A model generated the notes under the pieces. That model worked only from the letters and a program-made list of their open reading frames with translations. It was not told the DNA's origin and did not search any database. DNA of 17,755 nucleotides from Anaerolineae bacterium. Its GTDB lineage: Bacteria > Chloroflexota > Anaerolineae > B4-G1. The position numbers and the translations under genes are program-made. This document shows positions 1 through 5,021 of the stretch, one piece after another (position 1 is the first letter of the stretch; the number at the start of each line of letters is the position of its first letter). Location of the stretch: assembly GCA_030612585.1 (NCBI GenBank), contig JAUWNP010000082.1, positions 1 through 17,755 on the forward strand. The letters run 5' to 3'.

Positions 1-2
1 TC

Positions 3-461
3 ATGAATGATGTCTTCTGGATGGTGCCGCCTTCAGGAAAGGCTCTCTGGACGTTGGGCGGAATCGCTCTCCTGCTGGTCGGCTTGCTATTTCTCTTTGG
101 TTACATCGCTTACTCATCTCGACATGTGCGCTTCGAGGTATCCTCAGGCGGACTCAGCATCATCGGTGATCTGTACGGGAGGACGATTCCGGCCGAGTCA
201 TTGATGGTCGGCCAAGCGAGATGTCTCAATCTGGCAGAGTCCCACGAGTACCAACCTCGATTTCGAACCAACGGAATAGGATTGCCCGGCTACCGGGCTG
301 GGTGGTTCAAACTGCGCAATGGGGACAAGGCACTTCTTTTCGTCACCGATACGACAAGGGTTGTATATATACCTACAACCGCAGGTTACTCGGTCCTTCT
401 GAGCGTTGTCGAGCCTGAAGCGTTCCTTCAAACTCTATTGGATGCCGTGTCGGGCCGGTGA
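3..461 (+). CDS. Small membrane-anchored protein with a bacterial PH-like domain
   Basis: This 152-residue protein has one strong hydrophobic helix near the N terminus (about residues 14-38, rich in Leu/Ile/Gly), then a soluble beta-rich region. The order of that region (FEVSSGGLSI, GRTIPAES, GIGLPGYRAGWF, KALLFVTD, then a Pro-Glu-Phe-Leu near the end) resembles the bacterial PH family (bPH_5 type). In that family a strand with R-x-x-G-x-G-x-x-G-Y precedes a strand carrying a V-T-D motif. That assignment is pattern memory, not a search result. The function of such proteins is unknown; the layout suggests a cytoplasmic or surface PH domain held at the membrane. The ATG lies at base 3, so upstream context, the ribosome site and a possible longer N terminus cannot be judged. 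It converges with the minus-strand RRM gene. Confidence 0.7.
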   Translation: MNDVFWMVPPSGKALWTLGGIALLLVGLLFLFGYIAYSSRHVRFEVSSGGLSIIGDLYGRTIPAESLMVGQARCLNLAESHEYQPRFRTNGIGLPGYRAGWFKLRNGDKALLFVTDTTRVVYIPTTAGYSVLLSVVEPEAFLQTLLDAVSGR

Positions 462-535
462 GGGTGTGTCGCACTGATTTGGTTCAGCATCGGAGGGGGT
501 CTAACAATGCGCTGGCTGACCGGGCTATCAGCAAC

Positions 536-572
536 AGAAAAACCGCACGGCCTGCGGAGAAGCCGTGCGGTT
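536..572 (-). terminator. Rho-independent terminator of the cold-shock/RRM transcript
   Basis: The 11-bp arms 541-551 (AACCGCACGGC) and 562-572 pair perfectly around a 10-nt loop. On the minus strand the stem is followed by a T run (GGTTTTTCTG read leftward from 542). It lies 28 bases beyond the RRM stop codon. There is no T run on the plus-strand side, so it serves the minus strand. Confidence 0.85.
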
Positions 573-600
573 GTATGTCTCAGTCAGGGCGGGTTGACCC

Positions 601-909
601 CTACCAGCGGCCGCCGCCGCCGCCGCCTCGGTCGCCGCCGCCGCCGCCGCCTCGGTCGTCCCGCTTCGGGCGTGCCTCATTTACCTTCAGCGACCGCCCG
701 TCCACATCCCGGCCATTGAGCTGGTTGATGGCCTCTTGAGCTGCGGTCTGATCTGCCATCTCGACGAATGCAAAGCCCCTGGACCGACCCGACATACGAT
801 CTGTGATGAGGCTCACAGAAGTAACCTCCCCGACTGCTCCGAAGAGTTCAGACAGTTTAGCTTCGGTGGTCTCGTAGCTTAGATTGCCCACGTATAATTT
901 TTTTGCCAT
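601..909 (-). CDS. Glycine-rich RRM RNA-binding protein
   Basis: This 102-residue single-RRM protein has RNP2 (LYVGNL, residues about 4-9) and RNP1 (RGFAFVEM), followed by a short tail of two DRGGGGGG units ending in RW. It matches the small bacterial RRM proteins known from cyanobacteria and Chloroflexota, often cold-induced, which bind single-stranded RNA. An in-frame ATG eight codons upstream exists, but the start at 909 is chosen because GGAGGAG sits about 6 bases before it and the protein then opens MAKKLYVGNL as in relatives. It follows the cold-shock gene by 42 bp on the same strand with no promoter or terminator between, so the two are probably co-transcribed as an RNA chaperone pair. 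Confidence 0.93.
   Translation of the reverse strand: MAKKLYVGNLSYETTEAKLSELFGAVGEVTSVSLITDRMSGRSRGFAFVEMADQTAAQEAINQLNGRDVDGRSLKVNEARPKRDDRGGGGGGDRGGGGGGRW
608..659 (-). repeat. Duplicated 24-bp unit encoding the Gly-rich tail
   Basis: Two nearly identical 24-bp units, mostly GCC/GGC triplets plus CTCGGTC, lie in tandem inside the RRM gene and encode (Asp-Arg-Gly6) twice. The triplet and 24-bp periodicities keep the frame, so copy-number change by slippage would alter tail length only. Confidence 0.8.
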
Positions 910-951
910 TGTTTTCTCCTCCAAACGCGGCATGTGGCCGCTTATACCGGG

Positions 952-1161
952 CTACAGAGCCCTCACATTGACGGCCTGCAAGCCCTTGGGTCCTTGCTCG
1001 ACGGCGAACTCGACCCGCTGGTCTTCCTGCAGTGAGCGGAATCCCTCTCCCTCGATGGCTGAGTGATGGACAAACACGTCCTCTCCGGCCTCACGAGAGA
1101 TGAATCCATATCCTTTAGCGTCATTGAACCATTTGACAGTTCCAGTTTCTCTTTCAGTCAC
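952..1161 (-). CDS. Cold-shock domain protein (CspA family)
   Basis: This 69-residue protein is the usual size for the family and consists of one cold-shock domain. It carries [14 protein letters not shown] (RNP1 region, about residues 8-21) and DVFVHHSAI (RNP2 region), the aromatic nucleic-acid-binding surface of OB-fold RNA chaperones, and the typical end [10 protein letters not shown]. Such proteins melt RNA structure and support translation or antitermination in the cytoplasm. The start is GTG at 1161, preceded by AAGGAG about 9 bases upstream. It is the first gene of a likely two-gene unit with the RRM gene. Its leader of roughly 120 bases carries a terminator-like hairpin, so expression may be controlled after initiation. 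Confidence 0.95.
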   Translation of the reverse strand: MTERETGTVKWFNDAKGYGFISREAGEDVFVHHSAIEGEGFRSLQEDQRVEFAVEQGPKGLQAVNVRAL

Positions 1162-1211
1162 TTTACTTCACTCCTTGATTTGTGTGCTTTTGGGCGAAGC
1201 ATCGCTGGCAG

Positions 1212-1254
1212 AACAAAAAGACCGCCCAGACTCCGCAAGTCTGGGCAGTCTTTG
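1212..1254 (-). terminator. Intrinsic terminator-like hairpin in the cold-shock leader (putative attenuator)
   Basis: Arms 1217-1232 and 1239-1254 form a 16-bp stem with one mismatch and a 6-nt loop. On the minus strand it is followed directly by a five-T run (1216-1212) in GGTCTTTTTG. It lies downstream of the minus-strand promoter at 1292-1320 and upstream of the GTG at 1161. No minus-strand gene lies before it, so it sits inside the cold-shock leader. It would either end a short leader RNA of about 75 nt or act as a conditional attenuator. Confidence 0.75.
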
Positions 1255-1281
1255 ATATTACAGCCATAACCTACTTCGCCT

Positions 1282-1308
1282 CACAAGTGACATTTTACCA
1301 CACTTGTG
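1282..1308. promoter_or_regulatory. Palindromic operator candidate spanning the cold-shock -10
   Basis: CACAAGTG (1282-1289) and CACTTGTG (1301-1308) are perfect inverted 8-mers separated by 11 bp. The half-site centres are 19 bp apart, about two helical turns, and the spacer contains the minus-strand -10 hexamer. A dimeric repressor bound here would cover the -10. No cognate regulator is identified. Confidence 0.5.
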
Positions 1309-1320
1309 CGAAACGGTCAA
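1292..1320 (-). promoter_or_regulatory. Sigma70-type promoter of the cold-shock/RRM unit
   Basis: Read on the minus strand: TTGACC (1320-1315), a 17-bp spacer, then TAAAAT (1297-1292) preceded by TGTGG. Both hexamers are near consensus with optimal spacing. Predicted initiation is near 1285, giving a leader of about 120 nt that contains the 1217-1254 hairpin. Confidence 0.8.
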
Positions 1321-1361
1321 GTGCTGATCAAGCCCCCAATTCCCTTCCCTTTATGCTGCGA

Positions 1362-1375
1362 TTGTGCTAGAATTC
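1362..1375 (+). promoter_or_regulatory. Extended -10 candidate upstream of the LuxR gene
   Basis: TTGTGCTAGAAT gives an extended -10 (TG-C-TAGAAT, hexamer 1368-1373) resembling the other promoters in this window. No clear -35 is seen. If used, the regulator gene would have a leader of about 255 nt crossing the foldback repeat and the restriction-modification remnant. Confidence 0.4.
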
Positions 1376-1392
1376 AGCAAGATGCAGGCGGA

Positions 1393-1557
1393 GGAGATAG
1401 CGGTGGTTGAACCACTGAACCACTGAGGAAGATGAGGACACTGAAAGGAATCTCAGTGATCTCAGAGTTTCAGTGGGGTCAGTGGTTCAGGGGAGGTGCA
1501 GATAAACGCGCTGGTGTACGAGTTGTATGGGTTGTCGGAGGGGGAGATAGCGGTGGT
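1393..1557 (+). repeat. Foldback repeat flanked by a 15-bp direct repeat
   Basis: GGAGATAGCGGTGGT occurs exactly at 1393-1407 and again at 1543-1557, 150 bp apart. Between them lies an inverted repeat: TGAACCACTGAACCACTGA (1408-1426) against 1470-1489. An inner alternative stem pairs CACTGAAA (1439-1446) with TTTCAGTG (1468-1475). Both 15-mers read EIAVV in the same frame, so a short coding segment seems to have been duplicated around a non-coding palindrome. The gene-free stretch 1162-1634 otherwise holds the cold-shock promoter and leader and the remnant at 1496-1573. Confidence 0.7.
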
Positions 1558-1573
1558 GGCAGGGCAGATATGA
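1496..1573 (+). pseudogene. C-terminal remnant of a type IIG restriction-modification gene
   Basis: The frame ending at TGA 1571-1573 reads QINALVYELYGLSEGEIAVV followed by AGQI and stop. The I-x-A-L-V-Y-x-L-Y-G-L-x-E-x-E-I-x-x-V pattern is what I recall at the extreme C terminus of Eco57I/TaqI-like restriction-methylase proteins. Only about 25 codons remain, with no start, no methylase motifs and repeat DNA upstream, so this is a decayed fragment or a gene tail carried along with the repeat. The family call is from memory of that motif. Confidence 0.5.
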
Positions 1574-1634
1574 AAGAGGTGTAGAGAATGCCGGGCCAGG
1601 GTAAGGACGATAGAGTGTTACTAGGGAGAGCAGT

Positions 1635-4403
1635 TTGGCCACGCCACTTCTGACTACCAAACTACATATCCCCCCGGTTCGGCCAGAACTGGTGCTGCGC
1701 CCGCGCTTGATCGAGCGGTTGAATGCGGGGCTCATTTCCAGGCGCAATCTGACGCTCGTCTCCGCCCCGGCCGGCTATGGCAAGACCACGCTGGTCAATG
1801 TTTGGCTGCGCAGCACCGGCCGGCCGTTTGCCTGGATTTCCCTTGACGAAGGAGACAATGACCTCATTCGTTTTCTGAGTTACCTTGTCGCCGCGTTCCG
1901 GCGAGTTGACGACGGGATCGGGCAAGCGGCGCAACATCTGCTGGAAGCCCCGCAACTGCCCCCCGTTGAACCGCTGCTTACAGAACTGATCAACGACATC
2001 GTGACGCAGTCGTTGTCTTTTACACTTGTGCTGGACGATTACCACACCATCACGGAACTTGCCGTTCACGAGGCAGTTAGATTCTTGCTGGAACGACAGC
2101 CGCCACAGATGCATCTGGTCATCGTCTCGCGCCAAGACCCTCCCCTTCCGCTTTCCCGGCTGCGCGGGCGTGGTCAGGTCACAGAGATCCGCCAGAGCGA
2201 TTTGTGTTTTACTCTTGAGGAAGCAACGACATTCCTCAACCAGTCAATGGGGCTGAATCTAAAAACCTCCGAGGTCGCTGCCCTGGACGCTCACACAGAG
2301 GGCTGGATTGCGGGCCTGCAGATGGCCGCATTTGCGCTTCAGTCTCGAATGGCCGACGGTGGAACGGACAGCGTATCGCGATTCATTGACAGTTTTTCTG
2401 GCCGACACCATTTCATTCTCGACTACCTGACGGACGAGGTTCTGAGACACCAGCCTGAACCGATCTACAGGTTTTTGCTCCGAACTTCCATCTTGGAGCG
2501 GATGTGTGGTTCTCTCTGCGATGCGCTTACAGGCCAGGCGGCAGAAGATAAAAGTGCCTTAACCTCAAGCCAGCAGATCCTCGAACACTTGCAGCACGCC
2601 AATCTGTTCGTGGTGCCTCTGGACGAAGAGCGCCGGTGGTATCGTTATCACCGCCTCTTTGCCGAACTGCTGCGCGCCCGCCTGCAAGAAGTAGAGTCAG
2701 GCCAGGTGCCCAGGCTACACCTTCGAGCGGCACAGTGGTACGACCAGAACGCGCTCCTTGCCGAAGCCGTCCACCACGCGCTGGCGATCCCCGATTTTGA
2801 CCTGGCTGCCGACGTGATCGAACGCGCTATTCTCAAGGCGACCGCCTGGCCAAGCATCAATGTAGCGACGTTTCTGGAATGGCTCAGGGTGTTGCCCGAT
2901 GACGTTGTCCTCCCCAGACCCCGGCTACGGCTCTTTGCCTCACGAGTGTTCTATCTGAGCGGGCAGCGAGAAGAGACCGAACGCATTCTACAGGAACTCT
3001 CAGATTCGCTGCAAGACGCTCCTTCGATCCCAGATGCCGAAAACATCTTGGGGCCGGTTATTGTAGACCGTGCGTCGTATGCAGCGGTACGCGGCGATGT
3101 GCGGCAAGCCATCGAGTTTGCCCATCAAGCCATGACGTACTGGCCGGAAAACAACGTGATGATGCAAATGCGCGTGTCGTCCATTCTTGGCCTGGCTCAC
3201 TTTCGTGCCGGCAGTATGCCGGAGGCAGGCCGGGCGTTCTCTCAGGCGATTGCGGCAGCGATGGCGGCAAATCTTGGCTTTGTCGCGGTGCCCTTGGTCT
3301 GCAACCTGGCCGAAGTGCAGATTGTTCAAGGGGAACTGCGCCAGGCTTTCCAAACCTGCCAGCAGGCGCTGGAAATGGCGATCGTTGACGGCACGCGCAC
3401 GTCGGTGGCCGGTTTCGCGGGACTGGAATTGAGCAAAATCCTATACGAGCAGAACGACTTGCCGGCGGCGGAACGGTACGCATCGGAGGGCCTGGATCTG
3501 TTGATCCAAAGCGGGACGACGGACAGTTTTGGTATCGGTCACGCGCTGTTGGCGCGGGTCAGACAGGCACTGGGAGACGACGCCGGGGCACTGGCGGCGA
3601 TCCAGCGGGCGGTTCAGATAACGCAAGGTTTCGACATCGCGCGCGTGGCGACCTTGATCGGTGCATACCAGGCACGCATCTGGCTGGCACAGGACAAGCG
3701 CGATCTGGCTGCCCGTTGGGCGCGTGACTACGGACAACTCGGCGAGACGGAATACTTGCGCGAGTTCGAAGACCTGACGCTGGCGCGTGTGCTCCTGGCT
3801 CAAGACAAACCATCTGCGGCATTGACGCTGCTGGATGCATTGCTGCCGCCGGCTGAGGCTGCCGGACGAATGGGAACGGTGATCGAAATCTCGGCCTTGC
3901 GCGCTTTGGCCTTACGGGCTTTGGGTGATCCTTCGGCAAGCCCTTCGGCAAGCTCAGGAGGGCCCTCAGGACAGGTTCCGAGCAAAGCACTGGGGGCACT
4001 GGAACGGGCGCTGCAATTGGCCGAACCAGAAGGGTACGCACGTGTGTTTATTGACGAAGGGGAGCCAATGGCCGAATTGTTGCGTTACGGTGCCGCCCGA
4101 ACCATTGCGCCAGAGTACGTGCGGCGGCTGCTTCAGGCATTTGGGATACGGGAGTATGGGAATATGGGAGAGGAACGCCCATCCCCCCACACTCCCACAC
4201 TCATAGAGCCTCTAACCGACCGCGAAATGCAAGTGCTCCAACTCCTCGCCGATAGGCTCTCCAACTCTGAGATCGCACAGCGGCTCTTTATCTCGTTGCC
4301 GACTGTCAAATCACACACGCGGAACATTTATGGCAAGATTGGCGTCCACAACCGGAAGGAGGCGGTGGTCCGGGCCAGGGCGTTGGGTATTCTGCCTTCT
4401 TGA
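1635..4403 (+). CDS. ATP-dependent LuxR-family (MalT-like, LAL) transcriptional regulator
   Basis: This 922-residue protein is the typical size for large STAND-type LuxR regulators. It opens with the family's T-K-L-x-x-P-x-x-R-P motif (8-17), then Walker A APAGYGKTT (44-52) and Walker B LVLDDYH (131-137). A winged-helix/superhelical arm and TPR-like helices follow (about 380-760). The C-terminal LuxR HTH (about 860-920) has LTDREMQVLQLL, SNSEIAQRLFIS and TVKSHTRNIYGKI. Members bind ATP and an inducer, oligomerise and activate sigma70 promoters; the inducer here is unknown. The start is TTG at 1635, with GGGAG six bases upstream and agreement with the conserved N terminus. Two low-complexity inserts between TPR and HTH derive from interspersed repeats. 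A terminator follows; the adjacent small-protein/dikinase unit is a plausible target. Confidence 0.93.
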   Translation: MATPLLTTKLHIPPVRPELVLRPRLIERLNAGLISRRNLTLVSAPAGYGKTTLVNVWLRSTGRPFAWISLDEGDNDLIRFLSYLVAAFRRVDDGIGQAAQHLLEAPQLPPVEPLLTELINDIVTQSLSFTLVLDDYHTITELAVHEAVRFLLERQPPQMHLVIVSRQDPPLPLSRLRGRGQVTEIRQSDLCFTLEEATTFLNQSMGLNLKTSEVAALDAHTEGWIAGLQMAAFALQSRMADGGTDSVSRFIDSFSGRHHFILDYLTDEVLRHQPEPIYRFLLRTSILERMCGSLCDALTGQAAEDKSALTSSQQILEHLQHANLFVVPLDEERRWYRYHRLFAELLRARLQEVESGQVPRLHLRAAQWYDQNALLAEAVHHALAIPDFDLAADVIERAILKATAWPSINVATFLEWLRVLPDDVVLPRPRLRLFASRVFYLSGQREETERILQELSDSLQDAPSIPDAENILGPVIVDRASYAAVRGDVRQAIEFAHQAMTYWPENNVMMQMRVSSILGLAHFRAGSMPEAGRAFSQAIAAAMAANLGFVAVPLVCNLAEVQIVQGELRQAFQTCQQALEMAIVDGTRTSVAGFAGLELSKILYEQNDLPAAERYASEGLDLLIQSGTTDSFGIGHALLARVRQALGDDAGALAAIQRAVQITQGFDIARVATLIGAYQARIWLAQDKRDLAARWARDYGQLGETEYLREFEDLTLARVLLAQDKPSAALTLLDALLPPAEAAGRMGTVIEISALRALALRALGDPSASPSASSGGPSGQVPSKALGALERALQLAEPEGYARVFIDEGEPMAELLRYGAARTIAPEYVRRLLQAFGIREYGNMGEERPSPHTPTLIEPLTDREMQVLQLLADRLSNSEIAQRLFISLPTVKSHTRNIYGKIGVHNRKEAVVRARALGILPS
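3930..3979 (+). repeat. Interspersed repeat inserted in frame in the LuxR gene (1)
   Basis: CTTCGGCAAG occurs twice (from 3931 and from 3943), followed by CTCAGGAGG and CCTCAGGACAGG. This resembles the CTTCGACAAGCTCAGG-type short repeat common between genes of many environmental bacteria. Here it is translated as a Ser/Pro/Gly-rich linker (residues about 764-783) without breaking the frame. Confidence 0.6.
4141..4206 (+). repeat. Imperfect GGGAGTATGGGA-type palindrome inserted in the LuxR gene (2)
   Basis: GGGAGTATGGGAATATGGGA is followed shortly by the C-rich counterpart ending CACACTCCCACACTC. It resembles an interspersed foldback repeat and is translated as a roughly 22-residue linker directly before the HTH (residues about 836-857). 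It keeps the frame. Confidence 0.55.
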
Positions 4404-4426
4404 GGTTCTTCTTCCGTTACCGCTGG

Positions 4427-4460
4427 CCGGCACAGGCTTTGATCCTGTGTCGGTCTTTTT
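4427..4460 (+). terminator. Rho-independent terminator of the LuxR gene
   Basis: CCGGCACAGG (4427-4436) pairs with CCTGTGTCGG (4444-4453), a 10-bp stem with one G-U pair and a 7-nt loop. It is followed by TC and TTTTT (4456-4460). It lies 23 bases after the LuxR stop codon. Confidence 0.88.
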
Positions 4461-4516
4461 GTATCCTGTGGCCAGATGGTCGCCCTCATCGGCCACGGTC
4501 ATCGTTTCGGCCGCCT

Positions 4517-4618
4517 GAGAACACGGATTTCAAGACAGTAACGGATCAGGCTCAATTCCCAGAGTTTGTTTCAAAATTCAGTATACTGATCCGTTGATGT
4601 CCTGGAATCCACGTTCTC
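4517..4618. repeat. 102-bp foldback element (MITE-like)
   Basis: The 33-nt arms 4517-4549 (starting GAGAACACGGATT) and 4586-4618 (ending ATCCACGTTCTC) are inverted copies with 27 of 33 positions paired, around a 36-nt AT-richer loop. There is no coding potential. It lies in the 338-bp gap between the LuxR terminator and the small-protein gene. Target-site duplications are not evident. It may be a non-autonomous element or a repeated extragenic palindrome. Confidence 0.75.
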
Positions 4619-4639
4619 ATCCTCTCCTCTCAGCGTAAA

Positions 4640-4683
4640 TCATACCTCAATCATACCGTTGGGATGATGCGGATCATACCGTT
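4640..4683 (+). promoter_or_regulatory. Phased direct repeats TCATACC upstream of the small-protein promoter
   Basis: TCATACC occurs at 4640-4646, 4651-4657 and 4674-4680; the last two extend to the 10-mer TCATACCGTT. Spacings are 11 and 23 bp, close to one and two helical turns, so all three face the same side of the helix. They sit just upstream of an extended -10 that lacks a recognisable -35, the layout of an activator-dependent promoter. The binding protein is unknown. Confidence 0.5.
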
Positions 4684-4697
4684 CTTGTGGTATACTG
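4684..4697 (+). promoter_or_regulatory. Extended -10 promoter for the small-protein/dikinase unit
   Basis: CTTGTGGTATACTG contains TGG-TATACT (hexamer 4691-4696), almost the same string as the promoter at 7831-7846. No good -35 lies 16-18 bp upstream, which fits activation through the TCATACC repeats. Predicted start is near 4703, about 40 nt before the ATG. Confidence 0.65.
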
Positions 4698-4741
4698 TGG
4701 TTGACATTGGCGATACAACACAAACACGAGGGCAGTTCACG

Positions 4742-4966
4742 ATGACGGAGCAAGACAGGTACCAAATTCGAGTTCAGGGTTGGATCGGCGAACGTTGGGC
4801 CAACTGGTTCGATGGGATGGCGATGATCTACGAAGGCGCAGAGGATGATTCGCCCATCACTATACTGACCGGCCCGGTTGCCGACCAGGCCGCCTTGCGT
4901 GGTCTTCTGACCAGGATCTGGGATTTGAACCTGACTTTGCTCTCCGTTACCCGAAGTGAAGAATGA
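4742..4966 (+). CDS. Conserved small protein of unknown function (74 aa)
   Basis: The start at 4742 is preceded by GAGGG nine bases upstream and follows the predicted transcription start; a longer frame reaching 4664 would begin before the promoter. The protein has a compact pattern, YQIRVQGWIGERWANWFDGM, then TILTGPVADQAALRGLLTRI and a hydrophobic end (LNLTLLSV). I recall this pattern from many short hypothetical proteins in Chloroflexota and Actinobacteria, with I-R-V-x-G, W-F-G/D-G and G-P-V-x-D-Q-A-x-L-x-G-L-L conserved. No catalytic motif, signal peptide or membrane helix is seen. It precedes the dikinase by 55 bp and is probably co-transcribed with it. Its role is unknown; a regulatory or partner role for the enzyme is only a guess. 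Confidence 0.8.
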   Translation: MTEQDRYQIRVQGWIGERWANWFDGMAMIYEGAEDDSPITILTGPVADQAALRGLLTRIWDLNLTLLSVTRSEE

Positions 4967-5009
4967 AGAATGAAGAATGAAGAATGGAGAATGGAGAATG
5001 GAGAATGGA
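4961..5009 (+). repeat. Seven-unit 7-bp tandem repeat between two genes
   Basis: Three GAATGAA units (4961-4981) are followed by four GAATGGA units (4982-5009). The first unit contains the stop codon of the small-protein gene, and the last runs into GGAGGG, the Shine-Dalgarno of the dikinase. Unit gain or loss would change the spacing between the genes and the number of GGAG motifs. Confidence 0.9.
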
Positions 5010-5021
5010 GGGTGCAGAACA

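Noticed and set aside
1212..1254. Terminator of an upstream minus-strand gene
   Set aside because: There is no minus-strand gene upstream; the next gene is on the plus strand, and a promoter lies between, so it belongs to the cold-shock leader.
4701..4706. TTGACA as a -35 for the small-protein gene
   Set aside because: No -10-like hexamer at the required distance; the extended -10 at 4691-4696 is better.
4977..5021. Upstream ATG 4977 for the dikinase
   Set aside because: The 15 extra codons are made of the 7-bp tandem repeat and lie before the Shine-Dalgarno used by ATG 5022.
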